From: Plumapathes pennacea
Lineage: Eukaryota > Cnidaria > Anthozoa > Antipatharia > Myriopathidae
DNA length: 64,000 nt
Reading direction: 5' to 3'
Assembly (NCBI GenBank): GCA_964036295.1
Contig: OZ038462.1
Coordinates: forward strand, 17,985,264 to 18,049,263
The position numbers were made by a program, and so were the translations under genes. The notes under the pieces are model-generated. The model was given only the letters and a program-made list of their open reading frames with translations. It was not told where the DNA came from and searched no databases. Each line of letters starts with the position of its first letter. Position 1 is the stretch's first letter. This document shows positions 38,581-48,304 of this stretch, piece after piece.

Positions 38581-41500
38581 CTAGATTCTAAACCAGGCTG
38601 TAAACTTGTCACATAGGCTAAGAGGGACACTATGTGGAGCCTCGCCAGGAAAATAAATCTCAATATCCTCCAGATCAAGTCGATTGTAAACCATCTGCAC
38701 CAACTGCTCAAAGAGCCGTTCAATGTTCTCACCCGTCTTCGCACTCGTCTCGATGTACGGGATGTCGTAGTTTCTGGCAAGTTCTTGCGCTTCCTCTCGT
38801 TTCACTTGACGAACCTGGTCAGCTTTATTCCCAACAAGAACCATGCTAACATCAAACTTTGAGTAGTTGGTGACCGATTCGGCAGCTTCAGGAATCTTCT
38901 TAAAAGACGCAGGGTCGGAGATATCAAAAACCAACAGGACGGCGTCCAGGTCTCTAAAGAGTATTGGCGGAATGCTGTTAAAGCGCTCTTGTCCCGCCGT
39001 GTCCAGCAAGTAAAGACTAAAAGCTATTCCATTGTGGGTTACTGACGTGGAAAAACCCTCTGACCCCACTGTTGGAGACACAAATTCTGTGTCAAAGCGA
39101 GGGTTTACAAACTTTTCGAGCACGCAGGTCTTTCCAACGTGCGCTCCCCCCAGCGCAAGAAACTTGAGCTTTGCCGCTCCACTAGAAGCGATTCTGATCT
39201 TTCGATGAATTTTTTCCTGCTCTTCGTTGAGTCTTTTGACGATCTTCTGGGTAGTCGGCCGTGCTTCGCTGTCATTTTCAAGGCATTGAAGGACAATGTC
39301 TTCCAGGCGATGCCCTGTTCCCATCTGATCTATGTCTTTCTTTCGTCGCTGGAGCTCTGGGATAAGCTCTCCGGCTGCAAAAACAAAAGAAGTCCGGTTA
39401 AGATTTCTCGACTCAAACTGGACACATATAGTTGGAGTAGAACCGGTCGAGACTCGTTAATCATGGATGTCCAAACATTCGTTCAACACGGTAATCGTTT
39501 CGTGGCGTTGGCCTTACAGAACAAAACCTTACAATCTTACAAAACCTTACAAACGTCAAAGTCTTTCGTGTATTTCAACAGTCGCCGTATATTTTGAAGT
39601 TTGATACCCGGAACTGTGATGAAGGCGAAGTAGGAATGTATTGTGAGCTTTCGTTACTTTTCAAAGCTATTTCAGAGAGCTTTCGTACAAGATAACCTTT
39701 CCCGTTATTGAAGCTATTTGCATATATGCAAATAGCTTTTATGCCGGCGCCTCGGACAAACAGCCGTTTGGCCCATCTCATTAGGTCATTAGGTGGCAAA
39801 AACTATTCAGGGGGGAGGGGCATGAACTGTTATCCATATAAAAGCCGCCGTGGTGCAGGACCTGTGAGAAAGTTTGTCCTTTATTATCTACTTAACACAA
39901 AGATTGCACAGAGAGATTCCCAGTAAAGGGTTTCCGTGCTAATGTTATAACTTGGCGACAGAATGTCAGAAACTAATTACCTCTCCAGGGAGGGGTCTTC
40001 TAAATATGGCTCTCTCGCACGTGGAGAATCAAGGCACTATTTAATGGCGGCTATGAGTGTTGCCGATTCTTTGGTTGTATGTGGAAATCTGCTCCCCCTT
40101 CAGCCCCTGGCTGACATATCCGTGGTATCTGGCAAACAGGCGACACAGATTCACATTTAAAGCAACATTTCTGGACACATTTGCGAATATACGCTCCGCT
40201 CACGAAAGAAGAAATACAGCTGTATGGTGTGACCATGACATATGTTTTGGCAAAGCTTATTCCGAGATTTTTTGCGTTCGCTGATATGTTTGTGATTGAT
40301 TTCATGACATAATAGCAGATGCAGATCGACTGTGGTATGTCTGAGTTGTTTGTTTATAAAATTGTCTTGAGCGGATTCTGACGCTAATGAAAAATCGACA
40401 GGAAATTTTACTGTGAATCCTTTTCACCACCGTTTGAATAGCACGAGAAACCGGTTTGTTTGGCTGGAGTGTGTTACGTTACGAAACTATTATAACGTGT
40501 CAAAATCTGGTTTACCTCGCATGATATGTTTGATGACACATGATTTGATGACATCATTGCAGATGCAGATCGACTGTGGTATGTCTGAGTTGTTTGTTTA
40601 TAAAAGTAAAAGCGGGTTTTGTCGCTAATGAAAACTCGACAGGAAATTTTACTGTGAATCCTTTTCACCACCGTTTGAAGAGCACGAGAAACAGGTTTGT
40701 TTGGCTGGAGTGTGTTACGTTAATACGAAACTATTATAACGAGTCAAAATCTGGCTTACCTTGCAGAAATTTACAGAACGACTTGAAATATTTTGTTAAG
40801 CTATACTTTTGCTCCTTTTAATGTCAATCAGATAAAAATAATTCCCACGCCCTGCGTGGGTACTAATCTAAACCCCATATGGTTTTTTTTAATGTCTGTC
40901 GTTCACGGACCGACCTCCCCGCGTAGCGGGGCTTGCTAGGTAAAACATCTGAACAGAATCATGTCCCCGCACCGCGGGATTTGCTGGGTAAAACATCAGA
41001 ACTCCAATCTTGTTTCCAGGCTCTATCCTGTCCGAGCCCGAATTCTCGTGTTGTGATGTCTGTCTTTCACGGTCCGACCTCGGTTGATCACGTGGTGTTC
41101 TGGTAGTCCGTTGCGGAGCGACAGGACAGGAGATTGAATGAGTGACCGAGAGCATTACAATCAGAAACGAGCTCAGGAGACAACCCAGGAAAGAGAACGG
41201 CGCATTAAGGCCCGATCAAACGATGAATGATAGCTGATGATTGTTGCGATCCCGAAACTATCACCTACTATCATTAACTATCACAGAGAGCGACCAAACG
41301 CTCACGAGAGAGCTCATGATAGTCAACCGAAAATAACGCCAACCCTCCTCCCCCCCCCCCCCCCCATTGCCAGCTAGAGTAGCTTCTCAGCTATTCTGAG
41401 TATCTTTATCGAAGGCCAGTCGATCTTAAAATGAATTTTGTACTGTAGCAATTGTTAATATTTTGACAAATTTTACTCTACCAACTTTCGAGTGTTAAAG

Positions 41501-43322
41501 TGCACATAAGCCTTCAGAGGATACATTTTTATACGAAATTAGGAAGTAATCTAAGCAACTTATGCCCAAAAGAAAGCTTTTCCGAAGCGTTCTTATATTT
41601 TTTTCACGCGTTTGAAATCGGAAATATAAAATCCAGGCCGCGCAAAGTAGGAGACTGGGACCTGTGACGTCAGAGGAGTGGCGCGTTTCGGCTCGGCAGC
41701 CCTTCATAGCTCTTATTTATCAGGTTTGTTTACGTTTTTCTCGCTGTTTTCCCGTGTTTTTGGACTTGTACGGCAATGGCGAGCTCTAGAAGCGATGAAG
41801 AAAGCGTTATATCTGATATATGAATTATATTACATTGATTTCGCGTGTATACTGTACGATATCCACTATGAAGTCCAACCCGTGCGCTGACAAGAGCTTA
41901 CTTGCTCACCAAGAATGGCATGAAGCGTAACAGAAAGGAAAGGGAGGGAAAAGAACAAGAACCATAACACTACAAGATCGCTCGGAAGAAAATTTTGGAG
42001 CCAGCAGTTGGTAAGCGTAAAATATGTCCGAGTTTTGGATTTGTTTACGTGGTACATCTGTAATTGCTTCTCTGTGTTTCACTCATATTTTAGGTGTCGT
42101 GTGGGAATTGCAATGTTGATGTGCTACGGCAGCATCGTCATTCACAAGCATTGAGATTCTGCGGATTTCTCGCGATAACTCTCGCTCGGGATTTCGACCG
42201 AGAGCAGTTGCGTAATTCGTCACGGTCAGTTATATTTGACTTCGAGAGAGCGCGGCTCTTCTGAAAACTCCTGGAATGTACAGAAACAGTCATTCTAAAC
42301 TTCCCTGTACGGGTAGACAATAAAGTATTACACTTTAATTGCGGTTTATGGCGCCCTTCTTCACCGTCTGGAGGATTTTGCTTTCGCCGCGGTGGATCAA
42401 CAGCCCAGGCCCTTGATCGATCATCTTACGCGGACAAAATCTAAACCGGAAGTCAAAATGGCGCTTTTTCGCATGTTTACCGGGCGAAAAAAAGTATAAG
42501 AACGCTTCGGAAGGGCTTTCTTTTGGGCATAAGTTGCTTAGATTACTTCCTAATTTCGTATAAAAATGTATCCTCTGAAGGCTTATGTGCACTTTAAGGC
42601 TCACCTTCAGTGACAATAGTCATCAGCGGGTCTGGCCTGGGAAGGCGTCCGGTGATCACCTCGAGCAGCAAAACTCCGAAGGAAAACACGTCCACCCTCA
42701 CATCGTAGGACGGATTTAACAAGAAGCCGTTAGGCGCCGCTTTACTGGGAAATGTTTCGGGTGCGGCGTACAACGGAGTTCCAGGAACCGGGGATGCGAA
42801 CGACGGACACACAAAGACTCTAGCGAACCCCAGATCAGCGATTTTAGCTCGTCTGTCTTTCGTGAGAAGCACGTTCTTGCTCGCCAGATCCCTGTGCGCT
42901 ATCGGTAGAGGTCTATTGTGCAAAAACCTTAGTCCTTCGGCGACATCCAGTGTTATATTGACCGCTTCGTGCAACGGAATCGGGTTCGAGTTGGATGTCG
43001 AGTCAGCCTTAATGTACGTTTGTAGATCACAGTGAAGCAGTTCTGTGATTAAAATGGGAGGTATTCCACCGTCTGGTTCGACCAGTTGGTACATTTTGAC
43101 AATGTTTTTATGGTTTAGCTCACGAAGCGTGCGGCATTCCGCTCGAAATCTGTTTGTTATGTCGTCGTCACGAAGGAAGAGATGCTCCAATAGCTGCTTC
43201 GCAGCTACGGTTTCTCCGTTCCACTCGGCTTTGTAAACTTTCCCGTAGCTTCCTTCGCCGATCTTTTCCAGGAACTTTATGCCTTTGATGCCTGAGGGAA
43301 GAGAACTGTCCGTGTTTCCCAT
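38581..43322 (-). CDS. KR3: kinase-Rab-like fusion on the minus strand, 503 aa
   Basis: Exons 42605-43322 and 38581-39374, phase 1 (donor GTGAGC, acceptor TTTTGCAG); the intron is 3.2 kb. Kinase: GEGSYG, VAAK, HRDLASKN, ADLGFA, APE, DVFSFGVLLLEV all intact. A short Ser/Asn insertion (TSNSN) lies between the hinge and helix E. GTPase: GGAHVGKT, SPTVG, DTAGQE, NKAD, ETSAK all intact. It begins MGNTDSS, fitting myristoylation, and was started there rather than at the upstream in-frame MCDKI. The tail LCDKFTAWFRI has one internal Cys but no CxC, CC or CaaX end, so prenylation looks lost; the aromatic tail may be amphipathic. It is the only inverted member of the array. A polyadenylation signal (AATAAA on the minus strand) is at 38337-38342. 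Confidence 0.88.
39700..40866 (+). repeat. Dispersed repeat, copy B, ending in a Helitron-type hairpin
   Basis: Inverted relative to copy A (2636-3560). It begins with a perfect 28-bp octamer palindrome (39711-39738), then TATAAAAG near 39837. A tandem duplication of about 244 bases follows (units from 40315 and 40559). It ends with stem CCCACGC-CCT-GCGTGGG (40844-40860) followed by TACTAA|T, the CTRR|T form of a Helitron 3' end. It lies in the KR3 intron. Confidence 0.6.
40917..41230 (+). pseudogene. Second Helitron-like terminus and STPR-peptide fragment
   Basis: A hairpin CCCCGC-GTA-GCGGGG followed by CTTGCTAG lies at 40917-40939, and a related one (CCCGCACCGCGGG) lies near 40963. From 41137 a short frame encodes MSDREHYNQKRAQETTQERE then a stop, a single STPR-like repeat. 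It is read as a fragment of a different Helitron-like element from the 31-34 kb pair. Confidence 0.45.
41495..42597. mobile_element. TTAA-flanked TIR element in KR3 intron
   Basis: About 110-bp inverted repeats (41499-41610 and 42480-42593) begin AGTGCACATAAGCCTTC and are flanked by TTAA on both sides, the piggyBac-type target. The interior carries a short frame starting MASSRSDEESVISDI but no transposase. The right end lies seven bases inside the KR3 splice donor. Confidence 0.75.
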
Positions 43323-43390
43323 TATTTTGTCGCACAACTCTAGGATTATCGCAAAAACTAACCGAGCGGAGACTGAAAACTAGTTTTACC
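43323..43390 (-). promoter_or_regulatory. KR3 upstream module
   Basis: On the minus strand, AACTAGTTTTCAGTCTCCG (about 43361-43383) matches the CTAGT...TCTCC element shared by KR3-KR8. No CTTCCGG was seen between it and the ATG. Confidence 0.5.
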
Positions 43391-43583
43391 AAGGAATTGG
43401 ATACTTAGCGTATGCCATCTTTCCGTATGCCTGTACTTCAACATACAATTTTCTATAAATAACACAGAGTTCAGTACAACTGAAAAACGGGGCTTCCACA
43501 ACACGAACGCTTCCAACGGAAATGACGGAAAGAACGTGCATTTCCGCGGTGTTCTCCGGCTCTGTTATATTTCCGGTTTGCAC

Positions 43584-43926
43584 TTAGCCTGATTCTCAGA
43601 CGAGCTCGTCCGTCCGAAAATCAGGCTATTTAGCATTCGGCTTTGTAAACAATTTCCCAAAGCTTCCCTTGCCGCCGATCTTAACCAATAATTAAATTAA
43701 CTTTTGTTACCATGATTCACAAAGACATTCAACGCATTATCGAACTCAGTGGTGTGTGACCCTGAGACAAAATTAAATGTAAAATATTCTTTGTAAAACA
43801 TTGTACGATGGTGCTTGCTGCATGACTTTATGCACTAGAAAACCTGGCAGGTAACAAACGGCCATAAACACTCTCTGTTGTCTCCAAGCTGTCGCACGCA
43901 ACTCGCGCGGCGGCCCTCTTCTTCGA
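43584..43926. other. KR3-KR4 divergent spacer
   Basis: KR3 and KR4 start codons are 674 bases apart and divergent. This part has a short inverted pair (CCTGATTCTCAGACGAGC / TCCGAAAATCAGGCT, near 43590-43625) and no gene. Confidence 0.4.
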
Positions 43927-43996
43927 GACTAGTTCTCACTCTCCTCTCGGTCAATCTTCGGATTTGTTTCGATTTGGTACTTCCGGCATATTGAAC
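43927..43996 (+). promoter_or_regulatory. KR4 core promoter module
   Basis: GACTAGTTCTCACTCTCCTC (43927-43946) followed by ACTTCCGG (43979-43986), 11 bases before the ATG. Both blocks recur upstream of KR5, KR6 and KR8 at similar spacing. Confidence 0.55.
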
Positions 43997-44794
43997 ATGG
44001 GAAACGAGACTTCTTCTACTTATCAGTCTGAAGTAACTGGCTTGAAATATTTGGAACAGATCGGTCAGGGGAGTTATAGGAAAGTTTACAAAGCCGAATG
44101 GAAGGGAGAACTTGTTGCTGCAAAGCAATTACACAAACACGTTTTTATGTACATTCAAGATCAACTCAGCGCCGAGATGCTCTATACCGAATGCGAGATG
44201 CTTCGCCAGTTAAATCATCCAAATATCGTAAAAATGATCGACTTGATCGTACCAGGCGGTGAAATTCCGCCGATTTTCATCACAGAGCTGCTGCACTGTG
44301 ATCTGCGACAGTACATCAAAGACCACAACTCTGCGATACCTTTGGCAAACGTGACGACTATAATGCTGGATGTTGCCAAAGGACTTCAATATTTGCACGA
44401 CAGACCTTTACCAATAGCTCACAGGAATCTGAGCAGCAAAAACGTGCTTTTGACAGAAAATAGAACAGCAAAGATCGCCAATCTTGGGGTTGCTAGAGTT
44501 TTAGTCGGCAAAGCAGTCGCTTCGCCAGTTCCTGGTGCTATGCTGTATGCCGCACCGGAAACGTTTCAGCATCGATCAAGAGTGAGTGGTCTGTTCGTAA
44601 ACCCAGAGTACGACGTGAGAGTGGATGTGTTTTCCTTCGGCGTTTTATTACTTGAAGTCATCATTGGCCACTACCCCAAGCCAGTCCCGTGGAATCCTGT
44701 TACTGAAAGTGAGTTCAAAATCTTACTTCTTTCACCTAAAATACGCGACATACAGGGTATGTGTAGTAGAGTGTTAGTGTGGGCTTAATGGTGA

Positions 44795-44830
<36 letters not shown>

Positions 44831-46810
44831 TTGCTTGAGTGCAGGGAGAACGGTAGGAGATGGGAAGGGGGGGGGAGTTTGATACTCCATCAAAATTTTC
44901 TCTCTGTGAGTGACTCAGATACCACATATTTATTGTTAATCTCCTAGTAACATGCACACAATAATTTCTGCATTCTGATTGGCTGAGCGCACGTCAATTC
45001 ACCCCAAACAGTGTAAAAATGTGTAATTAACAGTGCAGAAATGTGAAATTAAGAGCGCAGAAATTTGAAATTAAAAATTGCCGACAGCTGGCGCGCGTAT
45101 TTGCGGCAACTCCAAACAAAACAGAAGGCATGTTTTCATTCCTCCGGACGATTCCGATTCAGCCTTATGAAAACATAAAGTTCTTGAGACACTTGATTTG
45201 CAACGAAATTGAAAAAGGTTGTGAAAAACCACAAATTGCACTCGCGCTGCGCTCGTGCAATTTTGTAGTCTTTGAAAATTTACTCGTGCTCATTTATTCC
45301 AAATTGTACTCGAAATCATGCGATTACCTATACAAACAAAACCAACAAAGTTTTTATCACTATAGTTTAAACTGTTCAGGGAAGTGTAGCTATGGTAACC
45401 ATCCTCACTCGCTTGTACTTTCGAGGATTAAGTATAGTTATTTTTACTAGCTGTTTAGTTGAGGGCAATGGCGTTCCAAACCCGCTGATTGAGAATGGTA
45501 TGCGTAGCTAATGCCCGAAAAAGGGGGGAGGGGGTACTCCCTATAACGGATTCCTTATAATGGATTCCCTATAATAGACTATATTGACTATGATACTTGC
45601 TGAAGGTATATGAAAGGGTGCCTTTTTTAATAGGTTAGAGGTACCCCCTTGAATATATGATATTGTTTTGCATCAACACCACTATGGTTAAAACTCAATG
45701 TTCTGTTGGGAACACCCTCAGTTAATTCTGTGGGCGCAGAAAAGGGATAGAGTGTTTGTATACTGCAGGTAAATGAAAAAGGTTCCATTTTCGGAAAGGT
45801 ATGTGAAAAGGATACCTTTTATTTCAAAATTGGTATATGATAAGGTAAGGGTTTGGACCTAGAGTCGGAGCCTCCCCGTATAAAACTTTACTAAGTACCC
45901 CCTCCATCCCACCACGCGTCCCCCCGGGAGTCAATGCAACCGACGTACACGGAGTGTTTATCAGTGGTTTAATAAATAGTTCACAAATCCAAACGTCGCT
46001 CCTTATTTTCTCGATTTTTCTCGATATTTTGCAGACGGAGAACTTATCCACGAACACCAACGCCGTAGAAATGACCTCATGATGATGGGGAAAGAGCATA
46101 GGCTGTCTGAACTTGTCTTTCAGTGCCTAGAAAATAACACGGAAGCACGACCGACTGCCAAGGAGATGGCTCATAAGCTCAATGACCATAAAGAGAAGAT
46201 TGACCGGAAGGTTACAATCGCTTCCAGTGGACGCCCAAAGTTGAAAATTGTTGCACTCGGTGGGATCGCTGCCGGGAAGACGTGTATCCTGGAACGCTTC
46301 GTAAACTCAAAGTTTAACTATGCAATGGTGATACCCACAATTGGAAGCAGCATTTACACCACAACGATCACCCATAATGGTATCACATTCGGTCTTCAAA
46401 TGGATGACACTGCTGGACAAGAGAGATTTGACAGTATTCCTCCAATATTACTCCGAGATTTAGACGCAGCTCTGTTGGTGTTCGATGTTTCCAATCGTAA
46501 ATCTTTTGCGAAAATCCCTTCTTGCATCCAAACGATCGCTTGTCACTCAAGGCACGAGGTGAGCATGATTCTTGTTGGCAATAAGATTGACATGTCCACA
46601 AGTCGCAAAGTCCTGACAGAGGAAGCACAAGCTTTCGCCAAAACGTACGCCATGCCTTACATTGAGACGAGTGCAAAGACTGGAGAGAACATAAACCGGC
46701 TCTTTGAACTAGCTGTGCAGATGGTTTACGATCGACTTGATTTGAGTGACATCGACATTTATTTTCCGGTCGAGGATCCCGTCACAAAACCTACAAATTG
46801 TAATTGTTGA
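43997..46810 (+). CDS. KR4: predicted pseudokinase-Rab-like GTPase fusion, 495 aa
   Basis: Exons 43997-44708 (donor GTGAGT) and 46035-46810 (acceptor TTTTGCAG), phase 1. The kinase fold is recognisable, but three key positions are changed. The glycine loop is GQGSYR (last Gly to Arg). The catalytic loop is HRNLSSKN (Asp to Asn, codon 44426-44428). The metal-binding DLG is NLG (Asp to Asn, codon 44480-44482). VAAK, APE and DVFSFGVLLLEV are kept. The GTPase is intact: GGIAAGKT, PTIG, DTAGQE, NKID, ETSAK. MGNETSS at the start fits myristoylation and TNCNC at the end is a CxC prenylation signal. It may act as a membrane-bound GTPase with a scaffold or allosteric kinase domain. No frameshift or stop is present, so it appears to be maintained. 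Confidence 0.88.
44798..44830. repeat. (GT)n microsatellite in KR4 intron
   Basis: About 16 GT units followed 40 bases later by a short G-run. Simple sequence. Confidence 0.9.
45523..45905. mobile_element. MITE with GGGGGTACT / AAGTACCCCC ends in KR4 intron
   Basis: The left end AGGGGGTACTCCCTATA and the right end ACTAAGTACCCCCTCC are inverted. The interior has GGTATATGAAAGGGTG and GGAGCCTCCCCGTATA. A related element sits at the equivalent place in the KR5 intron (49432-49765). Confidence 0.6.
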
Positions 46811-47012
46811 AGAATCTACTTTATCGCTCGGGAACATATTGTGCTCTGGCCATTCGTCTTGGTACTGTGTACACTTGCCAGTGATCCTGCGATTTATAGC
46901 TGGCTTGCGAGAGGTTTTGTTGGAAATAGTTTTGAGTCAAATGCCGTCGGGATCGTTTCTGTCTGTTTACGCTTTATAAAGCAGTAACTTAGACAAGCAA
47001 ATATTGAAATTG

Positions 47013-47018
47013 AATAAA
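47013..47018 (+). other. Polyadenylation signal of KR4
   Basis: AATAAA in TTGAATAAACCC, about 200 bases after the KR4 stop codon. Confidence 0.5.
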
Positions 47019-48155
47019 CCCATTCACAGATTCAGTGAATGCATGATGGTAATCAGGGCAAATAAACAGCATATACATTCGTTTTTCTGATTAGTGGAAC
47101 TTCGGAGTACTCGAAATTTGCAAGCTTTCAGTGGTTACAAATTGTGAGCGATTTCACTCTAACGCGAGACTTCTCGCACACGTCGCTGCCATGTTTTTTG
47201 TTCTAGCCTTGATTACCCATCATGCATTCAAATCCGTGAAGGGGTATATTTCTAGTTACAGACAGTACTATATATAATATGTTCGCAGGCCTAACAGAAG
47301 CCTACTTACGAGTCCTTTAATATCAACTGCAATCACTGTGTTTCTTTATTTAAATCAAACTTTCTTAACAGCAACGTGAACATTACAGTTTACATATACT
47401 CATGGGGAGTACATTTGAGTGGTCACACTTATAGCTGGTTTCACTTGGCATTTCAGGCCTACTCAGACGAATTTAAATTGGTTCAAATTAGTTTGGCAGT
47501 GAGATTGTCCCTATTGCTAAAAAAGATAATTTAAATAGAATAGGATGGGCAAAAGTGATTGTGCTACAGATTATACGTAGCCACGTTAAAAAGTTAAAGA
47601 TATTTTATATCTACATTTAAGAAAAAATAGCTCTGATTTTCACTGAGGGGTGCGATGCCTGGCACCTAACCTACATATTATAAATTGTACCCTTTCTTTA
47701 TTTGAGCTAATATGGCTTACAGCGTGTTTCGCATTTGTTGCCGGTATCGATTACATACAATCAGTCATGTATTGGCTAAATGAATTTCGTTGTGAATCTG
47801 TCACGTGTTCTCATTTGCAGTTTTCCTGATCAAAGAAATATAATAAATTTATCTTCATGTACTGAAGATGAGTTACTATTTCGACGCCGAGCGATATTTT
47901 ACTAGAAAGGGAAGGGCAGATCAAAAGTCTGGGTGGATTCTCCCGGTACAAAATTCAGCTAAGATATCTTTGGCTATAAAATTACATGACAAAATTAAAC
48001 TCCGTTGTTAATCAAGAACCAGATCATTCTTACACCCTGCTTCAGCCTGTTTTATCGGTTAAAATCGTATAATCCAATCAACTTCCTCATAACGGGCACA
48101 TCTCTAAGACAGACATCATTATGCACTATAGCCCGCGCGCTACTTTTCAAGATAA
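47019..48155. other. KR4-KR5 spacer
   Basis: AT-rich sequence with no recognisable gene or repeat boundary. Confidence 0.4.
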
Positions 48156-48159
48156 GACT

Positions 48160-48304
48160 AGTTTTCATTCTCTTCCGTCGTTTCCACGTGGAAACACGCA
48201 ACTCGCGCGGCCGCCGTCTTATTGAGACTAGTCCTCACTCTCCTACCGGTTAGTGTAAATAAGTTTGTTTCGCTTTTGGTCATCGAACTTCCGGCATAGT
48301 AAAC
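48160..48304 (+). promoter_or_regulatory. KR5 promoter module, partly duplicated
   Basis: The CTAGT element occurs twice, at 48162-48185 (GACTAGTTTTCATTCTCTTC) and 48226-48249 (GACTAGTCCTCACTCTCC). They are separated by CGCAACTCGCGCGGCCGCC, a block also found upstream of KR4. ACTTCCGG is at 48287-48294, 11 bases before the ATG. Confidence 0.55.

Noticed and set aside
42594..43337. KR3 as a stand-alone kinase ending in TEGEP with upstream MCDKI start
   Set aside because: The frame reads through the family phase-1 donor (GTGAGC); paralogues splice here, and MGNTDSS aligns with other N-termini.
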